NCBI RefSeq assembly: GCF_003369445.1
Contig: NZ_QRCU01000042.1
Span: forward strand, 1 to 44,798
Source: Arthrobacter silvisoli
GTDB taxonomy: Bacteria; Actinomycetota; Actinomycetes; Actinomycetales; Micrococcaceae
Length of the DNA: 44,798 nt
Reading direction: 5' to 3'
In this document: piece by piece, positions 7,973 through 16,787 of the stretch
How positions within the stretch are numbered: the stretch's first letter is position 1
Layout: every line of letters begins with the position of its first letter
Notes under the pieces: model-generated
What the model saw: only the letters and a program-made list of their open reading frames with translations
Told to the model about the DNA's origin: nothing
The model's database searches: none
Translations under genes and position numbers: made by a program

Positions 7973-8950
7973 GTGCACAATGAAGCCACCCGTTCCGCAA
8001 CCACTCCAGCAAGCGCCCAGATGAACCCTGATGCAGTGATCAGCGCCGAGCAACTGCGCAAGAACTACGGCGACGTCGCCGCCGTCGACGGCATTTCCTT
8101 CGAGGTGCCGGCGGGGGAGTCGTTCGGTCTCCTCGGCCCGAACGGCGCGGGCAAGTCCACCACCATGAAGATGATCGGCGGCGTTTCGCAGCGTACTTCC
8201 GGGAAGCTGAGCATCATGGGCCTGGACCCGGACGTCAACGGCCCGGAAGTCCGGGCGCACCTGGGCGTGGTGCCGCAGCAGGACAACCTGGATGAAGAAC
8301 TCAAAGTCCGCGAGAACCTGATCGTCTACGGCCGCTACTTCGGCCTGCCGCTGAGTTACCTGCGACCCAAAGCGGACGAACTGTTGGAGTTCGCGCAGCT
8401 GACGGACAAAGCCAAGTCCCGCGTGGACGCGCTCTCCGGCGGCATGAAGCGGCGGCTCACCATCGCGCGCTCGCTGATCAACGAGCCCAAGATCCTGCTC
8501 CTGGACGAGCCCACCACGGGACTCGACCCGCAGGCCCGGCACATCCTCTGGGACCGGCTCTTCCGGCTCAAGGAACAAGGCGTCACCCTGATCCTCACCA
8601 CCCACTACATGGACGAGGCCGAGCAGCTGTGCGACCGGCTGATCGTGGTGGACAAGGGCCGGATCATGGCCGAGGGCTCGCCCGCCTCCCTGATCCGGGA
8701 ACACTCCACGCGCGAGGTCCTCGAGCTGCGCTTTGGTTCCGAGCGCAACGCCACCATCGGCGCCGAACTCCAGGGCGTCGGCGAACGCCTGGAAACCCTG
8801 CCGGACCGGGTACTGATCTACGCCGAGGACGGCGAAACGGCCCTCGAGCAGGTCTCCGCCCGCGGCCTGCACCCGCTGACCTCCCTGGTGCGCCGCTCCT
8901 CCTTGGAGGACGTCTTCCTCCGGCTGACCGGACGGAGCCTCGTTGACTAA
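7973..8950 (+). CDS. ABC transporter ATP-binding protein, DrrA/NodI-like exporter
   Basis: The ATPase of an ABC-2 exporter (325 residues from GTG 7973). Walker A is GPNGAGKST, the Q-loop lies in VVPQQDNLDEEL, the signature is LSGGMKRRL and Walker B is ILLLDEPTTGLDP, followed by the H-loop TTHYMDEAEQL. The C-terminal 80 residues form the regulatory extension seen in DrrA-like proteins. The first 20 residues are low complexity. The start is ambiguous: GTG 7973 has TAGGGT seven bases upstream, while GTG 7964 and ATG 8021 are also in frame. The last codons overlap the start of the next gene by 8 bp. The exported compound cannot be told from sequence; drug or polyketide export is known only for relatives. 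Confidence 0.93.
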   Translation: MHNEATRSATTPASAQMNPDAVISAEQLRKNYGDVAAVDGISFEVPAGESFGLLGPNGAGKSTTMKMIGGVSQRTSGKLSIMGLDPDVNGPEVRAHLGVVPQQDNLDEELKVRENLIVYGRYFGLPLSYLRPKADELLEFAQLTDKAKSRVDALSGGMKRRLTIARSLINEPKILLLDEPTTGLDPQARHILWDRLFRLKEQGVTLILTTHYMDEAEQLCDRLIVVDKGRIMAEGSPASLIREHSTREVLELRFGSERNATIGAELQGVGERLETLPDRVLIYAEDGETALEQVSARGLHPLTSLVRRSSLEDVFLRLTGRSLVD

Positions 8951-9806
8951 CGGAACGGACAAGCAGCTTCCGACGGCGGACCCCGGCCTGCGCGCCCACG
9001 CGCCTGCCGTCTCGGCCGCCCGGGCCCGGCGTTGGGGCTCCTTCTTCTACGCGGAGCAGGTGCTGCGCGTGATGCGCGGCTACTCCTGGTCCTTCATCAT
9101 GTACAGCATCGCCCAGCCGGCGGCCTACCTCTTCGCCATGGGCGTCGGCCTGGCCACCCTCGTGGACGCCAACGGGGCGGCGGCGTTCGGCGGCGTGAGC
9201 TACCTGCAGTTCATCGCACCCGCGCTCATCGTCTCGGCAGCGGTCATGACGGCGTCGGGCGAGTTCTCGTACCCGATCATGGACGGCTTCAAATGGCGCC
9301 GCGTTTTCTACGGCCCGCACGCCTCGCCGCTGGTGCCGCAGCAGATCGCCGCGGGCCACGTGATCGCCGTGACCCTCAAGTTCCTGGTGCAGTCCGTGGC
9401 CTACTTCATCATTGTGGCGCTCTTCAATGGATCGCCCGGGGCCTGGGGCTGGATATGCGCCCTGGTGGCAACGCTGGCCGGTCTCTCTTTCGGGCTGCCG
9501 CTCATGGCCTACGCCTCCAGCATCACCAAGGACAGCGGCCAGTTCGCCCTCGTGCAGCGCTTCATCGTGGTCCCGCTGTTCTTGTTCTCCGGAACGTTCT
9601 TCCCCTTGGATTCCCTGCCCCTTGCCGTGCGCTGGATCGGCTGGATCTCCCCGGTGTGGCACGGCACGGAGCTGGGCCGCATGTTCACCTACGGCATGGA
9701 GGAGAGCCCGGTGCTCACCGTGGTCCACGTGCTCTACCTGGTGGCCGCGGCCGCAGCCGGCTGGGTCCTGACCCGCCGGCAGTTCGTGAAAAGGATGGGC
9801 CAATGA
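8943..9806 (+). CDS. ABC-2 type transporter permease
   Basis: A 287-residue membrane protein starting at TTG 8943 within the end of the ATPase gene (8-bp overlap). The N-terminal 40 residues are cytosolic. About six hydrophobic segments follow, including SFIMYSIAQPAAYLFAMGVGL and the region IVVPLFLFSGTFFPLDSLP, which carries the ABC2 membrane signature with the F-FSGTFFPL motif. With the ATPase and the second permease it should form a heteromeric exporter in the cytoplasmic membrane. The next gene starts within its stop codon (ATGA). Confidence 0.9.
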   Translation: MTNGTDKQLPTADPGLRAHAPAVSAARARRWGSFFYAEQVLRVMRGYSWSFIMYSIAQPAAYLFAMGVGLATLVDANGAAAFGGVSYLQFIAPALIVSAAVMTASGEFSYPIMDGFKWRRVFYGPHASPLVPQQIAAGHVIAVTLKFLVQSVAYFIIVALFNGSPGAWGWICALVATLAGLSFGLPLMAYASSITKDSGQFALVQRFIVVPLFLFSGTFFPLDSLPLAVRWIGWISPVWHGTELGRMFTYGMEESPVLTVVHVLYLVAAAAAGWVLTRRQFVKRMGQ

Positions 9807-10660
9807 GCGAGGTTGCAGCAGGGCAAGGCAATACCCCTGGTGGCCCGCACAGCGTCACCGAAGCTGCCCGGCAGCGCAAGTTCGGTGCCCTCTATTCACG
9901 CAACGTCCAGGCCGTCGTTGCGCGCGGGCTCATGGCCGCCAAGAGCAGCACCTGGCTGATCCTGGTCTCCGGGTTCTTCGAGCCGGTGCTGTACCTCATC
10001 GCCATGGGTGTGGGGCTCGGCACGATCGTGGGCGACGTGGAAGGCCCCGGCGGGCAGATGATCAGCTATGCGGCCTACATCGCGCCGGCATTGCTGGCGG
10101 TTTCCGCGATGAACGGCGCCGTTTACGACTCCACCTGGAATGTCTTCTTCAAGATGAACTTCGCCAAGCTGTACCAGGGCATGCTCTACACCTCGCTGGG
10201 CCCGCTGGACGTGGCCATGGGCGAGATCTTCCTGGCGCTGCTGCGCGGGCTCCTCTACGCGACGGGATTCACCGCAGTGATGGGCGTGATGGGACTGCTC
10301 ACCACGTTCTGGGCCGTGCTGATGATCCCGGCGTCGCTGCTGATCGCGTTCGGCTTCGCGAGCCTGGGCATGGGCATCACCAGCTTCATGAAGACCTTCC
10401 AGCAGATGGACTGGATCAACTTCTTCATGCTGCCGATGTTCCTGTTCAGTGCCACGTTCTACCCCTTGAGCGTCTACCCGGAAAGCATCCAGTGGCTCAT
10501 CCAGGCCATGCCTCTCTGGCACGGCGTGGAACTGCTGCGGCAGATCAGCGTGGGCGCCTTCAGCCCCGCTACCGGGCTCCACATCGGCTACTACCTGGTG
10601 ATGATCGTCGTCGGTGTCGCCCTCACCACGGGGCGGCTGCGCAAGCTGTTCCTGAAGTAG
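9803..10660 (+). CDS. ABC-2 type transporter permease, second subunit
   Basis: A 285-residue paralogue of the preceding permease. The start ATG 9803 overlaps the upstream stop by 4 bp. A cytosolic N-terminus of about 45 residues is followed by six predicted membrane segments. The same signature is visible in FFMLPMFLFSATFYPLSVYP, and it ends with a short basic tail (GRLRKLFLK). Two different permeases with one ATPase suggest a 1:1 permease heterodimer. No substrate-binding protein is present, which fits export. Confidence 0.9.
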   Translation: MSEVAAGQGNTPGGPHSVTEAARQRKFGALYSRNVQAVVARGLMAAKSSTWLILVSGFFEPVLYLIAMGVGLGTIVGDVEGPGGQMISYAAYIAPALLAVSAMNGAVYDSTWNVFFKMNFAKLYQGMLYTSLGPLDVAMGEIFLALLRGLLYATGFTAVMGVMGLLTTFWAVLMIPASLLIAFGFASLGMGITSFMKTFQQMDWINFFMLPMFLFSATFYPLSVYPESIQWLIQAMPLWHGVELLRQISVGAFSPATGLHIGYYLVMIVVGVALTTGRLRKLFLK

Positions 10661-10751
10661 GTGCCTACCGGGGAGGCTGAGGCCGCCCGCGGCCGATGGA
10701 CCGCCGTGTTCGCCGGAGGTGGAAGCGGGCAGGATGGCCCGCGGAGTTTGC

Positions 10752-10757
10752 GACAAT
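10752..10757 (+). promoter_or_regulatory. Possible -10 element GACAAT, leaderless promoter
   Basis: GACAAT is followed by 6 nt and the ATG at 10764. It is a weaker match than the other TANNNT sites. Confidence 0.3.
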
Positions 10758-10763
10758 AGGGGA

Positions 10764-11336
10764 ATGCAATCTCTTGGCGACTCTCCGTCTTCCGTCCCAT
10801 CCCAGTCCCCGGCGCAGGGCCTGTTCAAGGGCTTCCGCATCGGCGGGCTTGGCATGACAGTGGTGCTCATCGCGTTCCTGGTGGCCGTGATCTTCGCTGC
10901 CAACCAGAACGACGTGGTGGGCTGGATTGTCGCCGTCATCTCACTCGGCTGGCTGCTCCTTGCCGCCTTCGTGGTGTTCAGCATCCAGAAGGCCGCCCGC
11001 AGGGCCAGCCAGAAGTTCACCGAGGCGCAGAACGCCTTCAATGCCGCCACCGGCCGGGCGCCGTCGTCGTCGAGCGCTGACCACGGAGGCACCCGGGTGG
11101 TGTCCGAACGCAGCGAAGCCGACGACATCCGTGACCTCAAGCTGGACCACTCCTTCAAGATCGTCCAGGTCCAGGTGCGTGTGATCGAGGACGAGCGGGC
11201 CAAGGGCGAGGCAGCCAACCAGGACACCATCAACCGGGCCTTGGAGACCATCGCCATCACGTCCTCCAACGCCCGGGACATGATCAAGACGCCCGGCGAT
11301 TCCGGGGAGCCCGTGACCGGCACCATCATCGATTAG
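10764..11336 (+). CDS. Hypothetical two-helix membrane protein
   Basis: A 190-residue protein I do not recognise. Two hydrophobic helices lie at about residues 28-50 and 54-76. They are followed by a long charged region (about 78-190) that is largely helical in character, with a Ser/Ala-rich break near residues 95-112. The C-terminal half (DLKLDHSFKIVQVQVRVIEDERAKG) looks like a helical cytosolic domain. The ATG at 10764 fits a leaderless arrangement. The stop codon overlaps the promoter of xth. Its conserved position beside xth and trpS suggests a housekeeping role in this group, but no function can be given. Confidence 0.8.
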   Translation: MQSLGDSPSSVPSQSPAQGLFKGFRIGGLGMTVVLIAFLVAVIFAANQNDVVGWIVAVISLGWLLLAAFVVFSIQKAARRASQKFTEAQNAFNAATGRAPSSSSADHGGTRVVSERSEADDIRDLKLDHSFKIVQVQVRVIEDERAKGEAANQDTINRALETIAITSSNARDMIKTPGDSGEPVTGTIID

Positions 11337-11339
11337 AGT
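11334..11339 (+). promoter_or_regulatory. xth -10 element TAGAGT, leaderless promoter
   Basis: TAGAGT includes the TAG stop codon of the upstream gene and is followed by 6 nt and the GTG at 11346. Confidence 0.5.
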
Positions 11340-11345
11340 AGGCGG

Positions 11346-12179
11346 GTGAGCTTGGCATTGAAGAAGGATTTCCTTCGCATCGCAACGGTCAACGTCAACG
11401 GCCTCCGCGCCGCCTACCGCAAGGGCATGGCTGAATGGCTGGAACCCCGCGAGGTGGACATCCTGTGCATGCAGGAAGTCAGGGCGCCTGATGCCATTGT
11501 CCGCGAGCTGATCGGCGAGGGCTGGCACATCCTGCACGCCGAAGCCGAGGCGAAGGGCCGCGCCGGCGTGGCCATCGCCTCCCGGCAGGAACCCGTGGCC
11601 ACTCGCGTGGGCATCGGCGACGACTACTTCGCCACCGCGGGCCGCTGGGTCGAGGCCGATTACGCGGTGAAGACCTCCACCGGAGAGGACAGCGCCCTCA
11701 CCGTTGTCAGCGCCTACGTGCACTCCGGCGAAGTGGACACCCCCAAGCAGGTGGACAAGTACCGTTTCCTGGACGTCATGATCAAGCGCCTGCCGGAACT
11801 GGCCAAGCACAGCGATCACGCCCTCGTGGTGGGCGACCTCAACGTGGGCCACACCGAGTTTGATATCAAGAACTGGAAGGGCAACACGAAGCGGGCGGGC
11901 TTCCTCCTCGAGGAACGTGCCTACTTCGACCGCTTCTTCGGCGAGGAAATCGGTTGGAGGGATGTCCACAGGGGCCTGGCGGGAGCCATTGACGGCCCCT
12001 ACACGTGGTGGTCCCAGCGCGGCAAGGCCTTCGATACCGACACAGGCTGGCGCATCGACTATCACATGGCCACCCCGGGGCTCGCCGACGCCGCTGTTGT
12101 GGCGGTCGTGGACCGGGCTGCGTCCTATGACACCCGCTTCTCCGACCATGCCCCGCTGGTAGTGGACTACCGGCTCTAA
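11346..12179 (+). CDS. xth: Exodeoxyribonuclease III / AP endonuclease
   Basis: A 277-residue enzyme of the exonuclease III family, which cuts DNA at abasic sites and removes 3' blocks during base excision repair. Visible catalytic motifs are the first metal site TVNVNGLRAA, the glutamate in LCMQEVRAPD, the GDLNVGH motif with EFDIKNWKGN, and the C-terminal FSDHAPLVVDY with the Asp-His pair. Length and order of motifs match ExoIII rather than the longer eukaryotic APE1. The start is GTG 11346, 6 nt after a TAGAGT promoter element. trpS follows 18 bp downstream and could be cotranscribed. Confidence 0.95.
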   Translation: MSLALKKDFLRIATVNVNGLRAAYRKGMAEWLEPREVDILCMQEVRAPDAIVRELIGEGWHILHAEAEAKGRAGVAIASRQEPVATRVGIGDDYFATAGRWVEADYAVKTSTGEDSALTVVSAYVHSGEVDTPKQVDKYRFLDVMIKRLPELAKHSDHALVVGDLNVGHTEFDIKNWKGNTKRAGFLLEERAYFDRFFGEEIGWRDVHRGLAGAIDGPYTWWSQRGKAFDTDTGWRIDYHMATPGLADAAVVAVVDRAASYDTRFSDHAPLVVDYRL

Positions 12180-12197
12180 GCTCCCGAAAGTTCTTCC

Positions 12198-13271
12198 ATG
12201 ACAAGCTCCACGACTGAAACCGTTGCCGTGCCCGCAACGTCCACCAAACTCGCCGCAGGCCAGAAGCACCGCGTGCTCTCCGGCATGCAGCCCTCCGCCG
12301 ATTCCCTGCACCTGGGCAACTACATCGGGGCCCTGGTCAACTGGGTCCGGATGCAGGACGAGTACGATGCCATCTTCTTCATCCCGGACCTGCACGCCAT
12401 CACAGTGCCGCAGGATCCCGCCGAGCTCGCCCACCGCACCCGGGTGACCGCGGCGCAGTACATCGCCGGCGGCGTGGACGTGGACAAGTGCACCTTGTTC
12501 GTCCAGTCGCAGGTGCCCGAACATGCCCAGCTGGCGTGGGTGCTGAACTGCATCACCGGATTCGGTGAGGCCTCCCGGATGACCCAGTTCAAGGACAAGG
12601 CCCAGAAGCAGGGCACGGACCAGGCAAGCGTCGGGCTGTTCACCTATCCGATCCTGCAGGCCGCGGACATCCTGCTCTACCAGCCGCACGGAGTTCCCGT
12701 GGGCGAAGATCAGCGCCAGCATGTCGAGCTCAGCCGGGACCTGGCCAACCGGTTCAACTCCCGTTTCGGCGAGACCTTCCAGGTTCCGGAGGCCTTCATC
12801 CAGAAGGAATCGGCCAAGATCTACGACCTGCAGAACCCCACCGCGAAGATGTCCAAGTCCGCGGAGTCTCCCGCAGGCCTGATCAACCTGCTGGACGATC
12901 CGAAGACCACCGCCAAGCGCATCAAGTCCGCCGTGACGGACACCGAGACGGAAATCCGCTTCGACCGCGAGGCCAAGCCCGGGATCTCCAACCTGCTCAC
13001 CATCTACTCCACCATCAGTGGACAGCCGGTGGAGAAGATCGTGGCGGACTACCAAGGCAAGATGTACGGACACCTGAAGGTGGACCTCGCCGAACTGGTC
13101 ACCAACCACCTCACCCCGATCCGGGAGCGGGCACAGGAACTCCTGGCGGACCCGGCAGAACTGGACCGCCTCCTGGCCCACGGCGCGGACAAGGCCCGCG
13201 AGATTGCCTCGGCCACGCTCGCCGATGTCTACGCGAAGGTTGGTTTCCTGCCGTACGGCGGAGCCCGCTAG
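12198..13271 (+). CDS. trpS: Tryptophanyl-tRNA synthetase
   Basis: A 357-residue class I aminoacyl-tRNA synthetase that charges tRNA-Trp. The HIGH-like motif is LHLGNYIGA at about residues 37-45 and the KMSKS loop is AKMSKSA at about 216-222. Tryptophan-pocket and family segments such as [12 protein letters not shown] and [14 protein letters not shown] are intact. The N-terminal 22 residues are extra and Thr/Ala rich. There is no clear ribosome binding site before the ATG, so it may rely on read-through from xth. The next gene begins 4 bp after the stop. Confidence 0.97.
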   Translation: MTSSTTETVAVPATSTKLAAGQKHRVLSGMQPSADSLHLGNYIGALVNWVRMQDEYDAIFFIPDLHAITVPQDPAELAHRTRVTAAQYIAGGVDVDKCTLFVQSQVPEHAQLAWVLNCITGFGEASRMTQFKDKAQKQGTDQASVGLFTYPILQAADILLYQPHGVPVGEDQRQHVELSRDLANRFNSRFGETFQVPEAFIQKESAKIYDLQNPTAKMSKSAESPAGLINLLDDPKTTAKRIKSAVTDTETEIRFDREAKPGISNLLTIYSTISGQPVEKIVADYQGKMYGHLKVDLAELVTNHLTPIRERAQELLADPAELDRLLAHGADKAREIASATLADVYAKVGFLPYGGAR

Positions 13272-13275
13272 GCCG

Positions 13276-14004
13276 ATGCGTCCTGCCAGCAAGCTCACGG
13301 CCGAGGCCGGTTCCCGCACCAGGGGAACCGGCCCGGCCGAGGATGCCCTGGCAGCGAAAGACGAGCCGGAAGGCGTCGGCGACGGGGGGAACCCGAGCGT
13401 CGGCGTCATCCTGGGCTTCCCGGCGGACATCGCCGCGGAACTCCAGCGGTGGCGGGCGTCCTTCGGCGACCCCATGGCCGAAGTCATCCCGGCGCACATC
13501 ACCCTGGTCACCACCACGCCGGCCCACGACTGGGAAGCCACCACCCGCCACGTCCGCAGCATCGCCGGCCGCCAGGCCCCGTTCACGGTCACTATCTCCG
13601 GTACCGGCTCTTTCCGGCCCGTTTCCCCGGTGGTGTTCCTGAAGGTCGAGGACGGCTTCGGCGAGTGCGTCAGCCTGCACGAACAACTGCAAAGCGGCCC
13701 GCTGGAACGCGACCTTCCCTTCCCGTACCACCCGCACGTCACCGTCGCCCACGACGTCGCCCCCGAGAACCTCGACGAAGCCGAATCCGTGCTGAAGGAC
13801 TACAGCGCCACCTTCCCTGTGGCTAGCATGGGACTCTACGAGCACGACAGCAACGGAATCTGGCAGCTACGGGAAGAATTCGACTTTGGCGGCGATACTG
13901 ACGAAGCAGAAACTGACCAAGCGGCGACTGACCAAAGGGCGCGCGTCCAAACACCTGCCGCATCACACGAAGAGCCTTCACGGCAAGCCCACGAACGGGG
14001 CTGA
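13276..14004 (+). CDS. 2'-5' RNA ligase / phosphodiesterase superfamily protein
   Basis: A 242-residue protein with the two HxT motifs of the 2H phosphoesterase superfamily: PAHITLV (about residue 74) and YHPHVTVAH (about residue 157). These form the active site of LigT and cyclic phosphodiesterases, which act on 2',3'-cyclic phosphates or 2'-5' RNA linkages. The first 45 residues and the last 45 are low complexity; the tail is acidic with a TDQAATDQ repeat. The start at ATG 13276, 4 bp after trpS, suggests cotranscription. Its 3' 119 bp overlap the 5' end of the BrkB gene in another frame. The exact substrate is unknown. Confidence 0.85.
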   Translation: MRPASKLTAEAGSRTRGTGPAEDALAAKDEPEGVGDGGNPSVGVILGFPADIAAELQRWRASFGDPMAEVIPAHITLVTTTPAHDWEATTRHVRSIAGRQAPFTVTISGTGSFRPVSPVVFLKVEDGFGECVSLHEQLQSGPLERDLPFPYHPHVTVAHDVAPENLDEAESVLKDYSATFPVASMGLYEHDSNGIWQLREEFDFGGDTDEAETDQAATDQRARVQTPAASHEEPSRQAHERG

Positions 14005-15031
14005 GGATCCGCCGTCGCCCGCGGAACTTGCCAAGCTCAAACTGGTCCTGATCCAGCGCAGGCTTGAATGGGGCAAGGCCCGGCGCTCCGGGCAGGGAAT
14101 CGCGGCCCGGCAGCTCGCGCTCCTGCAGCTCCTGCTGGCCCGGCTCAATGTATTCCGGCCCATGCGCGTCTGGCAGCATTACAACCTGGCCCACGGACCG
14201 CTGATGAGCGCGGGAATCGGCTTCACCATGTTCTTTTCGATCACCGGCCTCCTGGCCACGGGTTTCTCCATTGCCGGCCTGGTGCTCGCCGGGCAGCCTG
14301 CCCTCGTGGACGCCGTGGTCGCGAGCGTCGCCAAGAGCGCCCCGGGCCTGTTGAAGGTCGACGGCGGCCAAGGTCTCGTTGACCCGCACGAACTGCTCAA
14401 TCCGGGCGGGCTCGGCCTCACCGCAGTCATTGCCGCCGCCGTCACCGTGTTCACCTCGCTCGGATGGATCGCGAGCATGCGCGACGGCCTCCGCGGCGTG
14501 GTGGACCTGCCTCCGCTGAAGCGGAACCCCGTTCTGCTGAAACTGTCCGACGCCGGCACCCTTCTGTTGCTGGGCGTGGCACTGATTGCCAGTTCGGGTG
14601 TTTCGCTCGTCTTTGGTACCGCGGCAGACTGGTTCATCGGCCTGTTGAACCTGGACGCGCGGGTTGCCGGTCCCAGCGCGGGGGCCGTGAAGCTGGTGGT
14701 GCCGCTGCTGCTGAACTGGGCCACGGCCGTGGTGATGTTCCGGCTGGCCGGCGGCCTGCGCCTGCCCAGGCGCGCATTCCTGGAAGGGACAGTCCTGGCC
14801 GCCGTGGGGACCACGGTGCTGCAGGTCTTCAGCACCGAGCTGCTGGCCCGCGCCGGCCAGAATCCCATCCTGGCGCCGTTTGCCATCATCATCGGCCTGC
14901 TGATCTGGTTCAACCTCGTCAGCCAGGTCTACCTGCTTTCAGCCTCCTGGTCCGCCATCCGGAACGCGGACCTTAGCGCCACGGAGCACAGGAAGGCCCA
15001 GACCCTCGGCTCGCGGCCGGTGCGGCTCTAG
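13886..15031 (+). CDS. YihY/BrkB family inner membrane protein
   Basis: A 381-residue polytopic membrane protein of the YihY/BrkB (UPF0761) family, with about six transmembrane helices between residues 105 and 365. Typical sequences include the stretch around LMSAGIGFTMFFSITGLLATG and the C-terminal FAIIIGLLIWFNLVSQVYLLSA. The first 100 residues are basic and charged. The start used is TTG 13886, preceded by GGGAAGAA at a 7-nt spacing. It overlaps the upstream gene by 119 bp, and no good later start lies before the conserved region. Family members are membrane proteins of unsettled function, once called ribonuclease BN in error. Confidence 0.88.
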   Translation: MAAILTKQKLTKRRLTKGRASKHLPHHTKSLHGKPTNGAEDPPSPAELAKLKLVLIQRRLEWGKARRSGQGIAARQLALLQLLLARLNVFRPMRVWQHYNLAHGPLMSAGIGFTMFFSITGLLATGFSIAGLVLAGQPALVDAVVASVAKSAPGLLKVDGGQGLVDPHELLNPGGLGLTAVIAAAVTVFTSLGWIASMRDGLRGVVDLPPLKRNPVLLKLSDAGTLLLLGVALIASSGVSLVFGTAADWFIGLLNLDARVAGPSAGAVKLVVPLLLNWATAVVMFRLAGGLRLPRRAFLEGTVLAAVGTTVLQVFSTELLARAGQNPILAPFAIIIGLLIWFNLVSQVYLLSASWSAIRNADLSATEHRKAQTLGSRPVRL

Positions 15032-15044
15032 GCCGCCAGGCCGC

Positions 15045-15106
15045 TGGGCCCACGCCGCCCGGGTTCCCTGGCCACAGCGAAGCGGAGGTCAGGGAGGCGG
15101 TGGGGA
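15045..15106 (+). repeat. Dispersed hairpin repeat, copy 2
   Basis: Nearly identical to copy 1 at 7849-7909 through the first 30 bp (TGGGCCCACGCCGCCCGGG onward) and the last 17 bp. The loop region differs (CACAGCGAAGCGGAGG). It starts 14 bp after the BrkB stop and runs up to the stop codon of the convergent hydrolase gene. Confidence 0.8.
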
Positions 15107-15871
15107 CTAGCTGTCCAGGTACTGCCCGGCCCACGCGGAGATAATCCGCGCCACCCGTGCCGCCTGTCCCTTGCCGGTGAGCAGGTGTTCCGTGCCTTCG
15201 AGGAAGACGAAGCTGCGCGGGTGCCGGGCGGTCTGGAAGATCTCGCTGGCGTTCTCAATGCCCACGGTGTTGTCGGTGGGGGAGTGCAGCACCATCAAGG
15301 GACGGTGCAGGGTGCGGATGCAGTCGCGCAGGTCTGCCTTCTCGATGTCCTCCACGAAGTGCCGCCGGATTTCCCTGCGGCGGCCGCCCAGGTTCACCTC
15401 GGCACTGCCTTCGTTGAGGATGGTGTCCACCTCGGCGTCGAACATGTGCTCCACGTGCTTCGGCTGGAACGGCGCGGCGACAGTGGCCACCGCCGCGACT
15501 TCCGGCAGGCTGCCGGCGGCCGCCAGTACCGCCGCGCCGCCAAAGGAGTGCCCCACCAGCAGCGAGATCGTCTTGTCCTGGCTGCGCATGAACTCCGCAG
15601 CCTTGATGGTGTCCGCCACCTTGACGCTGAACGAACCGTCCGACCAGTCCCCGGCCGAATCGCCCAGGCCCAGGTTGTCGAAGCGCAGCATGCCCACACC
15701 CTGCTCGGCCAGGCCCTTGCAGATGCGCGACGCGGACGGGCTGTCCTTGCCGAGGGTCAAGCCGTGCGAGAAGAGGCCCCAGCCACGCACCGGGCCTTCG
15801 GGGACGTCCAGGATGCCGGCCAACTGGGCGCCGGTGCTGCCTTCGAAACTGACCTTCACGGATGTGGACAC
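15107..15871 (-). CDS. Alpha/beta hydrolase
   Basis: A 254-residue single-domain alpha/beta hydrolase. The nucleophile elbow is GHSFGGAAV, with the serine at about residue 108. The oxyanion region is near FSHGLTLGKDS, and a plausible acid and base are in LHSPTDNTVG and LEGTEHLLT. The pattern resembles the YdhF/FrsA-like and acyl-CoA esterase groups that often occur fused to or near OsmC proteins. No OsmC domain is present here. The gene lies downstream of sdhCDAB on the same strand, but a strong terminator separates them, so it is probably an independent unit. The substrate is unknown. Confidence 0.9.
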   Translation of the reverse strand: MSTSVKVSFEGSTGAQLAGILDVPEGPVRGWGLFSHGLTLGKDSPSASRICKGLAEQGVGMLRFDNLGLGDSAGDWSDGSFSVKVADTIKAAEFMRSQDKTISLLVGHSFGGAAVLAAAGSLPEVAAVATVAAPFQPKHVEHMFDAEVDTILNEGSAEVNLGGRRREIRRHFVEDIEKADLRDCIRTLHRPLMVLHSPTDNTVGIENASEIFQTARHPRSFVFLEGTEHLLTGKGQAARVARIISAWAGQYLDS

Positions 15872-15935
15872 CTGTCCGCCTTTCGTTGTCCCGCCGTCCA
15901 GCGTACTGTCCGGCAGGGGCTTGGGTGATTAAGCG

Positions 15936-15977
15936 CCGACGACGGCGGCCCACCGGAAGGTGGGACGCCGTCGTCGG
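15936..15977 (-). terminator. sdhCDAB terminator
   Basis: A perfect 12-bp outer stem (15936-15947 with 15966-15977) continues through one mismatch into a 6-bp inner stem (CCCACC with GGTGGG) closed by the tetraloop GGAA. It lies 28 bp after the sdhB stop codon. Confidence 0.85.
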
Positions 15978-16004
15978 GCTGTACTGCTGTCTTTGCGGGA
16001 ACCG

Positions 16005-16787
16005 CTAGATCTTGCGGGCCAGGATGGCCTGCTTGACCTCTGCGATCGCCTGGGTGACCTGGATGCCGCGGGGGCAGGCCTCGGAGCAGTTGAAGGTGGT
16101 GCGGCAGCGCCACACGCCTTCCTTGTCGTTGAGGATCTCCAGGCGCATGTCGCCGGCGTCGTCACGGGAGTCGAAGATGAAGCGGTGGGCGTTCACGATC
16201 GCTGCCGGGCCGAAGTACTGGCCATCCGTCCAGAACACCGGGCAGGAGGAGGTGCAGGCGGCGCAGAGGATGCACTTGGTGGTGTCATCGAAGCGCTCAC
16301 GGTCCTCGATGGACTGCAGGCGTTCCTTGGTGGGCTCATGGCCCTTGGAGATCAGGAACGGCATGACCTCGCGGAAGGACTGGAAGAACGGTTCCATGTC
16401 CACGATCAGGTCCTTTTCGACCGGCAGGCCCTTGATGGGCTCGACGGTGATGGGCTTGGACGTGTCCAGGTCCTTGAGCAGGGTCTTGCAGGCCAGGCGG
16501 TTGCGGCCGTTGATGCGCATGGCATCGGAACCGCAGATGCCGTGGGCACAGGAGCGGCGGAAGGACAGCGAACCGTCGATCTCCCACTTGACCTTGTGCA
16601 GGGCGTCCAGCACGCGGTCCGTGCCGTACATGGTCAGCTGGTGGTCTTCCCAGGCAGCCTCTTCAGAGACTTCCGGGTTGTAGCGGCGGACCCGCAGGGT
16701 GATGTTGAAGGTGGGGATTTCCCCGCCACCGCCAACGCCCGCGGGAAGCTCGATCTTGGAGGCCGGCTCAGCCATTTCGCTCGTCAT
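16005..16787 (-). CDS. sdhB: Succinate dehydrogenase iron-sulphur subunit
   Basis: SdhB carries the [2Fe-2S], [4Fe-4S] and [3Fe-4S] clusters that pass electrons from the flavin of SdhA to quinone. In its 260 residues the N-terminal ferredoxin motif is SCAHGICGSDA with a later cysteine in NRLACKT. The C-terminal cluster motifs are CILCAACTSSCPVF and CSEACPRGIQVTQA. The start ATG shares one base with the sdhA stop (TAATG), so translation is coupled. It is the last gene of the sdhCDAB operon and is followed by the terminator at 15936-15977. Confidence 0.98.
   Translation of the reverse strand: MTSEMAEPASKIELPAGVGGGGEIPTFNITLRVRRYNPEVSEEAAWEDHQLTMYGTDRVLDALHKVKWEIDGSLSFRRSCAHGICGSDAMRINGRNRLACKTLLKDLDTSKPITVEPIKGLPVEKDLIVDMEPFFQSFREVMPFLISKGHEPTKERLQSIEDRERFDDTTKCILCAACTSSCPVFWTDGQYFGPAAIVNAHRFIFDSRDDAGDMRLEILNDKEGVWRCRTTFNCSEACPRGIQVTQAIAEVKQAILARKI

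Noticed and set aside
10941..13742. Open frame of over 900 codons on the minus strand opposite the membrane protein gene, xth and trpS
   Set aside because: It is the mirror of three genes with catalytic motifs and has skewed Gly, Val, His and Arg composition typical of GC-rich shadow frames.
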